NCBI RefSeq assembly: GCF_001571245.1 | Contig: NZ_BCTK01000015.1 | Span: 186,001-250,000 of the forward strand | Direction: 5' to 3' | DNA: 64,000 bases | Source: Achromobacter piechaudii NBRC 102461 | GTDB taxonomy: Bacteria; Pseudomonadota; Gammaproteobacteria; Burkholderiales; Burkholderiaceae_B | Shown: piece after piece, positions 1 through 8,482 of the stretch | How the letters are laid out: each line of letters opens with the position of its first letter | Position numbering within the stretch: position 1 is the first letter of the stretch | The notes under the pieces: generated by a model | Seen by the model: the letters and a program-made list of their open reading frames with translations, nothing else | Databases searched by the model: none | What the model was told of the DNA's origin: nothing | Program-made: the position numbers and the translations under genes

Positions 1-1103
1 CCGAACGCAAAACCGAAGAACAGGCCGGCGATCATGCCGACCTTGCCGGGCACCAATTCCTGCGCATACACCACGATGGCGGAAAAGGCCGACGCCAGCA
101 CCATGCCGATGATCACCACCAGCGCCGCCGTCCAGAACAGGTTGGCATGGGGTAGCAGCAAGGTAAAAGGCGCGACGCCCAGGATCGACACCCAGATCAC
201 GATCTTGCGGCCGATGCGATCGCCCACCGGCCCGCCCACGACCGTGCCCACCGCCACCGCGGCCAGGAACAGGAACAGGTAGAGCTGCGCCTCGCGTACC
301 GACAGGCCGAATTTATCGATCAGGTAGAAGGTGAAATAGCTGTTCAGGCTGGCCAGGTAGAAGTACTTGGAGAACACCAGCACGCCCAGCACCGCCAACG
401 CACCGATCACCTGCTTGCGCGACAGGCCATTGCCCGCGCCCACCGCCCGCGCACGCGGTTTCAGCGTGACGCGGTTGGCGCTGTACCAACGGCCGATGCC
501 CGTCAGCACCACGATGCCGAACAGCGCCGCGAAGGCAAACCAGGCCACGCTGCGCTGGCCATGCGGAATGATGAAAAGCGCCGCCAGCAAAGGTCCCAGC
601 GCCGACCCCACGTTGCCCCCGACCTGAAACAGGGACTGCGCCAGCCCATGCCGGCCGCCCGAGGCCATGCGCGCCACGCGCGACGATTCGGGATGGAACA
701 CCGACGAGCCCGTACCCACCAGCACCGCCGCCACCAGCAGCCAGCCAAACGACGGCGCCACCGACAGCAGCAGCAATCCTGCCAGCGTGAAGCTCATGCC
801 CACCGGCAACGAATACGGCTTCGGATGCTTGTCGGTATACAGGCCGATGAACGGCTGCAGCAGCGAGGCGGCCAGCTGATACACCAGCGTGATCATCCCG
901 ATCTGCGCGAACGACAGGCTGAACGAATCCTTCAACATGGGATAGATGGCCAACAGGATCGACTGGATCATGTCGTTCATCAGATGCGCCACGCTGATCG
1001 CGCCCAGCACCTTGAAGGCGGTCGATGGGGCGGCAGTGGCCGGTGCGACGGGCGGCACGTTGGCATCAGAGATGCCAGCAACGGGATTCTGGGCAGGAGT
1101 CAT
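1..1103 (-). CDS. fsr: Fsr-type MFS efflux protein (partial, C-terminus outside window)
   Basis: Major facilitator superfamily exporter of the fosmidomycin-resistance type, an inner-membrane drug/proton antiporter by family knowledge. The minus-strand frame runs from the ATG at 1103 off the left edge, so about 367 codons are visible and the C-terminus is missing. The reading follows remembered E. coli Fsr closely: HLMNDMIQS near the N-terminus, the block VGTGSSVFHPESSRVARMAS, GGRHGLAQSLFQVGGN, and the MFS loop motif GGPVGDRIGRK. Multiple hydrophobic segments are evident. The gene diverges from an AraC-type regulator across about 160 bp, which suggests local control. The physiological substrate cannot be told from sequence. 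Confidence 0.9.
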   Translation of the reverse strand, partial: MTPAQNPVAGISDANVPPVAPATAAPSTAFKVLGAISVAHLMNDMIQSILLAIYPMLKDSFSLSFAQIGMITLVYQLAASLLQPFIGLYTDKHPKPYSLPVGMSFTLAGLLLLSVAPSFGWLLVAAVLVGTGSSVFHPESSRVARMASGGRHGLAQSLFQVGGNVGSALGPLLAALFIIPHGQRSVAWFAFAALFGIVVLTGIGRWYSANRVTLKPRARAVGAGNGLSRKQVIGALAVLGVLVFSKYFYLASLNSYFTFYLIDKFGLSVREAQLYLFLFLAAVAVGTVVGGPVGDRIGRKIVIWVSILGVAPFTLLLPHANLFWTAALVVIIGMVLASAFSAIVVYAQELVPGKVGMIAGLFFGFAF

Positions 1104-1185
1104 GGGTAGCTTGATGAGTCATGTCCGGCCGGCAGCCGGATACCAGCCATCAGTGTAGAAAGCGGGCGCCGCTGAAATCTGCCAA

Positions 1186-1264
1186 TTTTCGTCGGCCAAG
1201 TGACAAAATGGCGGCAGTCCGCTTGCGGCTGCCCCCTCATCCTTTTGTCGGAAGTGACATCATG
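1186..1264. promoter_or_regulatory. Direct repeat pair in the fsr/araC intergenic region
   Basis: Two similar direct copies lie at 1186-1210 and 1243-1264. Both have the form TTTT(c)GTCGG(cc)AAGTGACA followed two bases later by ATG. The second copy runs into the likely start codon of the AraC gene. AraC-family proteins often bind directly repeated sites, so autoregulation and control of fsr are plausible. That role is inferred. Confidence 0.4.
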
Positions 1265-2080
1265 CCCGCCCGCCTTGCTCCGCCCGACCCCGCCCGCAGC
1301 ATCAATGCGCAGGACTACCAGGACCGCCCGCGCGTGGTCACCGCGCTGGCCAAGGAGTTTCGCGCGGGCGCGCAGACCGGCGCGCACTCGCACCCCCGCG
1401 CGCAGCTGATCTACGCCGCCGAGGGCGTCATGCGCGTCACCACGCCCAGCGGCTTCTGGGCGCTGCCGCCGCTGCGCGCCTTGTGGGTGCCAGCAGGCGT
1501 GCCGCATGGGGTCGATATGGTGGGTGCGGTATCGATGCGTTCGCTCTACATCCAGGCCGACGCCGCCGCCCGCTACTGGCCGCAGTGCCAGGTGGTGGAA
1601 GTCAGCGGGCTGCTGCGCGAACTGATCCTGGCGCTGACCGCAGAGCCCATCGACTATCCGCTGGGCGGCCGGGCCGACCAGATCGCCGCGTTGATCCTGT
1701 CCGAACTGGCGGCCGCCCGCGTGCTGCCCATCCAGATACCCTGGCCACGCGACCGCCGCTTGCAAACCATCTGCGCCGCCATTCTGGACCAGCCCGGTCT
1801 GCAACGCGGCATCGAGGCCTGGGGCAGCGAGGTCGGCGCCAGCGCTCGCACTTTGATCCGGCTGTTCCAGGCCGAGCTGGGCTTGAACTACCGGCAATGG
1901 GTGCAGCAGGTGCGGCTGGCGGACGCGGTGTGCCGGCTGTCCGTGGGCGTGCCCGTGGCGCGTATTGCGTCCGACCTCGGATACCGCAGCGCCAGCGCCT
2001 TCAGCGCCATGTTCCACCGCGCGCTGGGCGTACCCCCGCAGCGCTATCAACAGGACGCGGCGCGCCTTACTGCAAGCTGA
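1262..2080 (+). CDS. AraC-family transcriptional regulator with N-terminal cupin domain
   Basis: Predicted cytoplasmic regulator of 272 residues. The N-terminal half is a cupin-like sensor (HSHPRAQLIYAAEGVM, then a proline-rich region with WVPAGVPHGVDM). The C-terminal third holds the two AraC helix-turn-helix motifs, including ARTLIRLFQAELGLNYRQW and the conserved VARIASDLGYRSASAFSAMF. The start was set at the ATG at 1262 because it follows GGAAGTGAC and gives a normal family length. ATGs at 1121 and 1208 in the same frame would only add an atypical leader. The gene diverges from the Fsr-type pump and may control it. The effector is unknown. Confidence 0.85.
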   Translation: MPARLAPPDPARSINAQDYQDRPRVVTALAKEFRAGAQTGAHSHPRAQLIYAAEGVMRVTTPSGFWALPPLRALWVPAGVPHGVDMVGAVSMRSLYIQADAAARYWPQCQVVEVSGLLRELILALTAEPIDYPLGGRADQIAALILSELAAARVLPIQIPWPRDRRLQTICAAILDQPGLQRGIEAWGSEVGASARTLIRLFQAELGLNYRQWVQQVRLADAVCRLSVGVPVARIASDLGYRSASAFSAMFHRALGVPPQRYQQDAARLTAS

Positions 2081-2306
2081 ATCACGACATCCGCATGCAA
2101 CCGGCCTTGCTGTTTGTCACCGCGCGCAATACATTTCAGAGCGCAATTCCCATCGCTCGCGCCCGCAAGCCGCGCGCAGCGTATGCTAGACCCCGTCCCT
2201 CTATATAAAGCGGCACGCGCTTTCCTTCCGGTCCCGGCAATTTTGGTTACCGAAACCTTATTGCGCCGTGGCCGGTCTATAGCGTTCTGTCCTAGAATCG
2301 CCTGCA

Positions 2307-4958
2307 ATGAGCACCCCCCAGCAATCCTCCGCCACCCCGGGCGGTAAATCGGGCCTCCCCTGGAAACGCATCCTGGTCAAGACCGGCATCGTCGCGGCCG
2401 GCGCCGCCGCGTGCGGCGCAATCGTGCTTGGACTGGCGCTGGCCTTGGCCTGGCCCAGCCTGCCCGACCTGCACGCCATGACCGACTACCGGCCGCGCGT
2501 GCCGCTGCGCATCTACACCGCTGACAAGGTTCTGATCGGCGAGTACGGCGAAGAACACCGCAACGTCCTGCGCTTTGACGAGATTCCGCCCGTGATGCGC
2601 CAGGCCGTGCTGGCGGCCGAAGATGATCGCTTCTACAGCCATGGCGGCGTCGACTGGATGGGCGTGGCGCGGGCCGTGCTGACCAACGTGGTCAAGGGCT
2701 CGAAGTCGCAAGGCGGCAGCACGATCACGATGCAGGTGGCGCGTAACTTCTACCTGTCGTCGGAAAAGACCTATTCGCGCAAGTTCTACGAACTGCTGCT
2801 GACGTTCAAGATCGAAAACGAGCTGACCAAGGACCAGATTCTTGAGCTCTATATGAACCAGATCTATCTGGGTCATCGCGCCTACGGCTTTGCGGCCGCG
2901 TCGCGCACCTACTTCGGCAAACCGCTGTCGGAAGTGACGCCGGCCGAAGCCGCGATGCTGGCCGGCATTCCCAAAGCCCCCTCTCGCTTCAACCCCATCA
3001 CCAATTTCCCCCGCGCGGAAATTCGCCAGCACTATGTGCTGGGCCGCATGAAGACGCTGGGCTACATCACGCCCGAGCAGGCCGATGAAGCGCTCAAGCA
3101 GCGTCTGACCATCCGTGGTGCCGACGGCGCCAGCGCGCGCGGCTTCGCCGTGCATGGCGATTACCCGGCCGAACTGGCGCGCCAGCTCATGTATGGCGTG
3201 TTCCAGGAAGAAACGTATTCCAAGGGCATCGACGTCTACACCACCATCGATTCGAAGTCCCAAGAGGCCGCTTACCGCGCCGTGCGCGATGGCGTCATGG
3301 ACTACACCCGCCGCGCCGTCTATCCCGGCCCGGAAGACCAGATCGACCTGCCCGATGGCGTCGAAAGCGACGGACAGGCGCTGGACGAAATCCTGGACGG
3401 CGTGCAGGACAAGACGCCCGACAGCGAAGACCTGCTGGCCGCCGTCGTGCTGTCGGCCAGCCCCACCGAAGTGAAAGTGGCGCGCAGCGCGCGCGACATC
3501 ATCACCATTACGGACAAGAAGGCATTGGCCGTCGTGGCGCGCGCCTTGAACCCGAAAGCCAGCGACAGCCAGCGCATCCGTCGCGGCTCGGTCGTCTACA
3601 TCCACAAGACGGGCGGCAAGGACGACGGCTCCTGGGAAATCATCAACATGCCAGCGCTGCAAGCGGCGTTGGTGTCGATGGCGCCGCAAGACGGGGCCAT
3701 CCGCGCCATGATCGGCGGCTTCGACTACAACCGGGGCACCTTCAACCGCGTGACGCAGGCATGGCGCCAACCCGGTTCGAACATCAAGCCCTTCGTCTAC
3801 GCAGCGGCATTGGAACGCGGCTTCACGCCCGCCACGCAGATTTCCGACCAGCCCTTCATGCTGACGGCCGCGCAGACGGGCTCCAAGGACTGGCAGCCCA
3901 AGAACGACGGCAACAAGTACGAACCCATGCTGACGCTGCGTCAGGGCCTGTACAAGTCCAAGAACATGGTGTCGATCCGCATCCTGCAAGCCATTTCGCC
4001 GCAGTACGCGCAGGACTACCTGACTCGCTTCGGCTTCGACAAATCGCGCTGGCCGGCCGTGTTGCCGCTGGCACTGGGCGCGGGTGGCGCCACGCCGCTG
4101 CAAGTGGTCAACGGATATGGCGTCTTTGCCAACGGGGGCTATCGCGTCACCCCGTATCTGGTGGACCACGTCACGGATCGTTCGGGCAAGGTGCTGATGC
4201 AGGCGCAACCCGTCAAGGCGGGCGACGAAGCCGCCCGCGCCATCGACCCGCGCACCGCGTGGGTCATGGACGACATCCTGCGTGGCGTCGCCACCAGCGG
4301 CACGGCGGCACGCGCGCACCAGGTCCTTAAGCGCAACGACGTCGGCGGCAAGACCGGCACCACCAACGACGCCGTGGACGTCTGGTTCTCGGGCTTCACG
4401 CCCGACCTGGCCACCACCGTCTGGATGGGCTTTGACCAGCCCAAGTCGCTGGGCACCAACGAATTCGGCAGCGGCCTGGCCTTGTCCACGTGGCTGGACT
4501 ACATGCAGCCCGTGTTGAAGGGCATGCCCGAAGCAAAGCAGCCGCCGCGCCCCGACGGGCTGCTGGTGGACAACGGCGAATACTATTTCGCCGAGTTCCC
4601 GCCGGGCCAGGCCGTGGCGTCGCTGGATCTGTCATCGGGCGATGCGCTGACCGACTTCCTGAACAACAACCGCAGCACCGACGGCGTGGACACGTCCGTC
4701 AAACCGCTGCCGACCCCGGGCGCGATGCTGCCGCAAGATTCGAACAACAGCGCCGTCCAAGCTCCCTTGCAGCCCATCCCCATGCCCGCCGCCAGCAATA
4801 CGCTGCCGGGTATGACGGGGGCAGGCGTACCGGCTGCGGGCGTACCGGCTGCCGCTGTTCCAACTGCGGGCATACCCGCGGCCGGCAGCGCCGAAGATGC
4901 CGCCGCTCGCGCCAGCGCGGTCACGACGTCCAGTTCCGTCGTCGCCCGGCCTCTCTGA
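2307..4958 (+). CDS. mrcA: Penicillin-binding protein 1A (bifunctional class A PBP)
   Basis: Bifunctional peptidoglycan synthase anchored in the inner membrane with periplasmic catalytic domains. Residues 25-49 form the membrane anchor. The glycosyltransferase domain follows, with catalytic E105 in AAEDDRFYSHGG and the GGSTITMQ motif. A linker or OB region comes next, then the transpeptidase domain with SxxK (S491-N-I-K494), SKN and K682-T-G-T. At 883 residues it is of usual length. The tail (about 780-870) is low in complexity, with four tandem copies of a [GA]-[VI]-P-[AT] unit built from 15-bp DNA repeats. It is transcribed alone and ends at a strong terminator. Confidence 0.97.
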   Translation: MSTPQQSSATPGGKSGLPWKRILVKTGIVAAGAAACGAIVLGLALALAWPSLPDLHAMTDYRPRVPLRIYTADKVLIGEYGEEHRNVLRFDEIPPVMRQAVLAAEDDRFYSHGGVDWMGVARAVLTNVVKGSKSQGGSTITMQVARNFYLSSEKTYSRKFYELLLTFKIENELTKDQILELYMNQIYLGHRAYGFAAASRTYFGKPLSEVTPAEAAMLAGIPKAPSRFNPITNFPRAEIRQHYVLGRMKTLGYITPEQADEALKQRLTIRGADGASARGFAVHGDYPAELARQLMYGVFQEETYSKGIDVYTTIDSKSQEAAYRAVRDGVMDYTRRAVYPGPEDQIDLPDGVESDGQALDEILDGVQDKTPDSEDLLAAVVLSASPTEVKVARSARDIITITDKKALAVVARALNPKASDSQRIRRGSVVYIHKTGGKDDGSWEIINMPALQAALVSMAPQDGAIRAMIGGFDYNRGTFNRVTQAWRQPGSNIKPFVYAAALERGFTPATQISDQPFMLTAAQTGSKDWQPKNDGNKYEPMLTLRQGLYKSKNMVSIRILQAISPQYAQDYLTRFGFDKSRWPAVLPLALGAGGATPLQVVNGYGVFANGGYRVTPYLVDHVTDRSGKVLMQAQPVKAGDEAARAIDPRTAWVMDDILRGVATSGTAARAHQVLKRNDVGGKTGTTNDAVDVWFSGFTPDLATTVWMGFDQPKSLGTNEFGSGLALSTWLDYMQPVLKGMPEAKQPPRPDGLLVDNGEYYFAEFPPGQAVASLDLSSGDALTDFLNNNRSTDGVDTSVKPLPTPGAMLPQDSNNSAVQAPLQPIPMPAASNTLPGMTGAGVPAAGVPAAAVPTAGIPAAGSAEDAAARASAVTTSSSVVARPL

Positions 4959-5029
4959 CCGTATGCGCGACGGGCGCTTGCGACGCCCGCCAGGAATCCA
5001 GCAGCCCCAAGCGGGCAAAGCGCAAAACG

Positions 5030-5061
5030 ATAACGGGTGCCCTGCGGCACCCGTTATTTTT
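5030..5061 (+). terminator. Intrinsic terminator after mrcA
   Basis: Perfect 12-bp stem (5030-5041 with 5046-5057), CTGC tetraloop, followed by a T-run. The next gene converges on it and the other flank is A-rich, so it may work in both directions. Confidence 0.9.
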
Positions 5062-5090
5062 GGCTCTGACTGTTCGGCACACGCGTCGGC

Positions 5091-5804
5091 CTATTCTTCC
5101 ACCGCCAGTTCGGTCACCACGTCGCATGGCCAGGCCGACAAGGATTCCAGGTCCAGGAACGTGAAGTAGCCCGACCGCCACCCCTCGGTATCGATGTGAT
5201 AGACATTGCCCAGCGCCAGCGGCGCGGTCACGGGCGTATGCCCCGCCACCACCGCCCGCACTCCCTGGATGCCGGTGCGGTTCATCTGCCGCAGCCGGTC
5301 ACGCGACCATTGGCAGGCCGCGCTGGTGCGCTTGTAGCGGTCTTGCAGCGCGAATTCCAGGCGCGGCCAGAACAGCACCGGGCAATCAGCGTGCAGCAGG
5401 CCCACGGCGCCCGCCGTCGTTTCGACTTCGATGGCGATCGGCAGCTTGGCGAACGCTTCGGCATAGACCTCTTGTTGCTCGGCCGGCAGATCCAGAAACC
5501 AGCCGCCGCCATAACCGCGCCAATTCATCACGTCCACCTCGCCCGTGCGCACGTGCCGGATCGCATAGTCTTCGTGGTTGCCTTGCACCGCGTAGAACCA
5601 CGGACGGGCCAGCCACTCCAGCGCCGCCTCGCTTTCGGGTCCGCGATCGACCAGATCGCCCACGGAAAACAGCCGGTCACGCGCCGGGTCGAAACCGAGC
5701 CGGTCCAGGCTGTCCTGCAAACGCGAAAAATGCCCGTGCACGTCGCCCACCGCAAAGTCGCGGCCCTGCTCGTTACGGGGGACTTTCAGAAATCGCTGCT
5801 CCAT
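5091..5804 (-). CDS. PPP-family metallophosphoesterase (serine/threonine phosphatase, PphA/PrpA-like)
   Basis: Cytoplasmic metal-dependent phosphatase of 237 residues. The PPP signature motifs appear in order: GDVHGH near residue 20, GDLVDRGPE near 50, GNHEDYAI near 75, and a late AGHTPV supplying the last metal histidine. Length and spacing resemble bacterial and lambda-type Ser/Thr phosphatases. The start was chosen at the ATG at 5804 (MEQRF), because the longer frame adds a non-conserved leader. The gene converges on mrcA. Its target proteins cannot be deduced. A diadenosine-tetraphosphatase (ApaH-like) role is a less likely alternative. Confidence 0.85.
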   Translation of the reverse strand: MEQRFLKVPRNEQGRDFAVGDVHGHFSRLQDSLDRLGFDPARDRLFSVGDLVDRGPESEAALEWLARPWFYAVQGNHEDYAIRHVRTGEVDVMNWRGYGGGWFLDLPAEQQEVYAEAFAKLPIAIEVETTAGAVGLLHADCPVLFWPRLEFALQDRYKRTSAACQWSRDRLRQMNRTGIQGVRAVVAGHTPVTAPLALGNVYHIDTEGWRSGYFTFLDLESLSAWPCDVVTELAVEE

Positions 5805-5959
5805 GATGTTTCTCGACTGCCGGTTGCGGGCGGGCAAGACCCGTCCCTTGAAACACACCGCGAGCGGCTCGCGCCCGGTGCTTCCCGACCTGTCTTTTTA
5901 ACCCGCTTTGGTTGACGCCATCCTTGCACCCTTCGGCGTATGGCGGTCAATATTCCGTT

Positions 5960-5985
5960 ACGAGAATCGCTATTATTCGTGATAC
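5960..5985. promoter_or_regulatory. Candidate Fur-like site upstream of the PepSY gene
   Basis: An AT-rich partial dyad (ACGAGAAT...ATTATTCGT) lies about 65 bp upstream of a PepSY/PiuB-like gene, a family often iron-regulated. The match to the 19-bp Fur consensus is only about half, so this is tentative. Confidence 0.25.
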
Positions 5986-6011
5986 TGTTCCATCCTTCCC
6001 CACCCACGCTC

Positions 6012-6039
6012 AAAAAAAGGGGCCGCGCGCGCGGCCCTT
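6012..6039 (-). terminator. GC-rich hairpin just before the PepSY gene; terminator-like on the minus strand
   Basis: A stem of about 11 bp (GGGGCCGCGC with GCGCGGCCC, one bulge) is followed on the minus strand by seven T residues. In the sense (+) transcript the same hairpin lies directly before the ATG at 6048 and buries the only purine-rich ribosome-site candidate. It could stop antisense transcription or damp translation. Confidence 0.5.
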
Positions 6040-6047
6040 CTGCCGCC

Positions 6048-7223
6048 ATGACAGCCGCGTCCACCATCAAAACCTGGTACTGGATCCACAAGTGGACCAG
6101 CCTTGTTTGCACCATCTTCCTGCTCATCATCTGTTTGACCGGCTTGCCGCTGGTCTTTCACCACGAAATCGAACACTGGCTGGATGACGCCAAACCGCTG
6201 TCCGAGGTGCCCGCCGACACGCCGCCCGCCAATCTGGACAAGCTGGTGGCCAGCGCCCTGACCATGTATCCCGGTGAGGTGGTTGATTACCTGTTCTTCG
6301 ATCCCGATGAACCCCAGGTGTATGTCGGCATGGCCAAGAAGCCGGGCGACGGTCAGGCATCCGGGCATGCCGTGCGGATGGACGCCCGCACCGGCGACGT
6401 GCTGCTCGACGGCCCGCTCTACACCGAAGATAAATTCTCGTTCATGGGCATCATGCTGGCGTTGCACGTGGACCTGTTCGCCGGCTTGCCGGGCGAGCTG
6501 TTCCTGGGCTTCATGGGGCTGCTGTTCTGCGTGGCCATCGTGTCCGGCGTGGTGTTGTACGGCCCCTTCATGAAGAAGCTGGAATTCGGCACGGTGCGCG
6601 CCACGCGGTCCACGCGCCTGAAATGGCTGGACCTGCACAACCTGCTGGGCATCGTGACGCTGGTGTGGGCCTTCGTGGTGGGATTCACCGGCGTCATCAA
6701 CGAGCTGTCGACGCCGCTGTTCCGCCTGTGGCAGTCCACGGAATTGGTCCGCATCCTGGAACCCTACAAGGGCCAGACAGTGCCCACCGAACTGGCCTCG
6801 GCGCAATCGGCGGCGGACACGGCCAAGAAGGCGATGCCGGGCAACGAGGTCTCTTTCATTGCCTTCCCCGGCAACGCCTTCGGCAGCCCGCATCACTACA
6901 TTGCCTGGATGCGCGGCGACACGCCCTTGACCTCCAAGCTGAACACGCCCGTGCTGGTGGACGGCCGCAGCGGCGAACTTACCACCGTGGCCAAGATGCC
7001 CTGGTACCTGACTGCGCTCGAGGTGTCGCGCCCGCTGCACTTTGGCGATTACGCGGGCCTGCCGCTGAAAATCATCTGGGCTTTGCTGGACCTCATCACC
7101 ATCGTGGTGCTGGTCAGCGGACTCTATCTTTGGATTGCGCGGCGCCGCGCCACCGAGGCCCGCATCAACGAACTCGTGAAAAAGCACCAGGCCGCCGCCG
7201 CCCCGCAAAGGACTCCCGCATGA
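6048..7223 (+). CDS. PepSY-associated transmembrane protein (PiuB-like)
   Basis: Inner-membrane protein of 391 residues in the PepSY-TM family, members of which accompany siderophore uptake and may act as ferric-siderophore reductases. It starts with the typical KTWYWIHKWTSLVCTIFLLI first helix and GLPLVFHHEIE. Further helices lie around residues 150-180, 205-230 and 335-365 (ending LYLWIARRR). Conserved membrane histidines that may bind haem are visible (HKW, HHE, LHVDLF, LHNLLG). The ATG at 6048 was chosen because the upstream extension has no family features. The stop overlaps the next start (ATGA), so the two are translationally coupled. Confidence 0.85.
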   Translation: MTAASTIKTWYWIHKWTSLVCTIFLLIICLTGLPLVFHHEIEHWLDDAKPLSEVPADTPPANLDKLVASALTMYPGEVVDYLFFDPDEPQVYVGMAKKPGDGQASGHAVRMDARTGDVLLDGPLYTEDKFSFMGIMLALHVDLFAGLPGELFLGFMGLLFCVAIVSGVVLYGPFMKKLEFGTVRATRSTRLKWLDLHNLLGIVTLVWAFVVGFTGVINELSTPLFRLWQSTELVRILEPYKGQTVPTELASAQSAADTAKKAMPGNEVSFIAFPGNAFGSPHHYIAWMRGDTPLTSKLNTPVLVDGRSGELTTVAKMPWYLTALEVSRPLHFGDYAGLPLKIIWALLDLITIVVLVSGLYLWIARRRATEARINELVKKHQAAAAPQRTPA

Positions 7224-7423
7224 GCGCACGTCACGCCAAAAGCCGCGGCGGCCGCGGCTTCATGTTCGTCTGGGGCGCGCCCGTTCTGCTGGGCGTGCTC
7301 AGCGTCTTTGGCCTGCTGGCCGCGCTGCTGGGCACGGGCGCCTGGCACTGGGCTTCGTGGATCACCTTGACCATCCTGCTGGTGGTCATCGTGCGCTACT
7401 GGGTCTTCCCGCTGAAACACTAG
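7220..7423 (+). CDS. Small membrane protein coupled to the PepSY protein
   Basis: A 67-residue protein whose ATG overlaps the stop codon of the PepSY gene (ATGA). It has a basic N-terminus (SARHAKSRGGRG) and two hydrophobic segments (about 14-38 and 44-62), so it probably spans the membrane twice with both ends inside. I do not recognise a named family. The tight coupling suggests it works with, or stabilises, the PepSY partner. Confidence 0.75.
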   Translation: MSARHAKSRGGRGFMFVWGAPVLLGVLSVFGLLAALLGTGAWHWASWITLTILLVVIVRYWVFPLKH

Positions 7424-7474
7424 CTCGGGCACGGGGCCCCGCTGCCCCATTACCCGCGCGTTTTGCCCGGCTGA

Positions 7475-8302
7475 CTATTTGCCGAACTTCTCCGGATCGG
7501 GCCCCAGCCGCGCGCCGTCCTGGATGCCGTCGATGGCGGCCATCTCCTGTCCCGACAATTCAAAGTCGAAGATGTCGATGTTCTCGCGGATTCGGGCGGG
7601 CGTTACCGACTTCGGGATCACGATCAAACCGCTCTGCACGTGCCAGCGCAGCGTGATCTGCGCGGGCGACTTGCCATGCTTGGCGGCCAGCTCCACGATG
7701 ACCTTTTCCTTGGTGACGCCACCCTGGGCCAGCGGGCTCCATGACTCGGTCGCAATGCCGTGCTTCTCATGGAACGCGCGCAGCTCGCGCTGGGCGAAAC
7801 CGGGATGCAGCTCGATCTGGTTCACCGCAGGCGCCACCTTGGACGCCTCGATCAACTGCTGCAAATTGGCTTGCGTGAAATTGGACACACCGATCGAACG
7901 CGCCCGGCCGTCTTCCTTCATTTCGATCATCGCGCGCCAGGCGTCCAGGAACTTGGTGCTGCCCGCCACCGGCCAGTGGATCAGATACAGGTCCACATAC
8001 GCCAGGCCCAGCATTTCCAGGCTTTCGTCCATGGCTTTGTGGGCATCGTCGTAGCCGTGCTTGTCGTTCCACAGCTTGGTGGTGATGAACAGGTCCTTGC
8101 GCGCCACGCCCGACGCACGCAGGCCCGTGCCCACGCCTGCTTCATTGCCGTAGATGGCCGCGGTGTCCACCGACCGGTAACCGGCCGCCAAGGCTTCCTT
8201 GACGCTCGCGGCGGCCTGGTCATCGGGCACCTGCCAAACGCCCAGCCCCAGTTGCGGGATGATGTTGCCGTCGTTCAATTTCACTGCGGGTACCTTCGCC
8301 AT
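7475..8302 (-). CDS. Aldo/keto reductase (2,5-diketogluconate-reductase-like)
   Basis: NADPH-dependent cytoplasmic oxidoreductase of 275 residues. The AKR catalytic tetrad is complete: D46 and Y51 (DTAAIYGNE), K76 (TTKLWN) and H109 (LIHWP). The C-terminal cofactor signature IPKSVTPARIRENIDIFDF is present. The length fits the bacterial DkgA/DkgB group. The start is the ATG at 8302, which follows GGAGGG at 5-nt spacing. The longer frame to 8452 would read through the leader element described at 8402-8482. It is transcribed leftward as a single gene. The natural substrate, a small aldehyde or keto sugar, is not determinable. Confidence 0.92.
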   Translation of the reverse strand: MAKVPAVKLNDGNIIPQLGLGVWQVPDDQAAASVKEALAAGYRSVDTAAIYGNEAGVGTGLRASGVARKDLFITTKLWNDKHGYDDAHKAMDESLEMLGLAYVDLYLIHWPVAGSTKFLDAWRAMIEMKEDGRARSIGVSNFTQANLQQLIEASKVAPAVNQIELHPGFAQRELRAFHEKHGIATESWSPLAQGGVTKEKVIVELAAKHGKSPAQITLRWHVQSGLIVIPKSVTPARIRENIDIFDFELSGQEMAAIDGIQDGARLGPDPEKFGK

Positions 8303-8401
8303 AAGACCCTCCAAAGCATGCGACGCAACGCTCGCGCGGCGAATACGCGCCAGGTCGCGCAATCCAGGGGCACAGCCCGGCCAACCCCGGATTGAAGAGA
8401 T

Positions 8402-8482
8402 AAAAAAGCGGGCTTGCCGAGCTGCACCCGCATTGCGATACCGGACCGACATCCCCTGGCAATGGTCCGGAAATACCAGGGG
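8402..8482 (-). ncRNA. Candidate structured RNA: H-type pseudoknot followed by intrinsic terminator, upstream of the aldo/keto reductase
   Basis: Read on the minus strand, CCCCTGG (8482-8476) pairs with CCAGGGG (8459-8453), and CCGGACC (8470-8464) pairs with GGTCCGG (8447-8441). The two 7-bp stems interleave with connecting loops of 5, 4 and 5 nt, which is H-type pseudoknot topology. After 9 nt comes a GC hairpin (8431-8408) and six T residues (8407-8402), an intrinsic terminator. A possible -10 (TATTAT, 8499-8494) would start the RNA near 8487, right at the pseudoknot. The reductase ATG lies 100 nt further on. This fits either a leader with premature termination or an independent RNA of about 85 nt. 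I recognise no known riboswitch class. Confidence 0.5.

Noticed and set aside
2292-4319. A 675-codon minus-strand open frame opposite mrcA
   Set aside because: Antisense shadow of a gene with all class A PBP motifs.
4583-5050. A 155-codon minus-strand frame at the end of mrcA
   Set aside because: It overlaps the mrcA C-terminus and terminator in antisense and is composed of shadow-type sequence.
8438-8482. Known small pseudoknot riboswitches (preQ1, SAM-II, SAH, guanidine-III) for the element upstream of the aldo/keto reductase
   Set aside because: The conserved loop nucleotides I remember for these classes are absent. Only the topology is shared.
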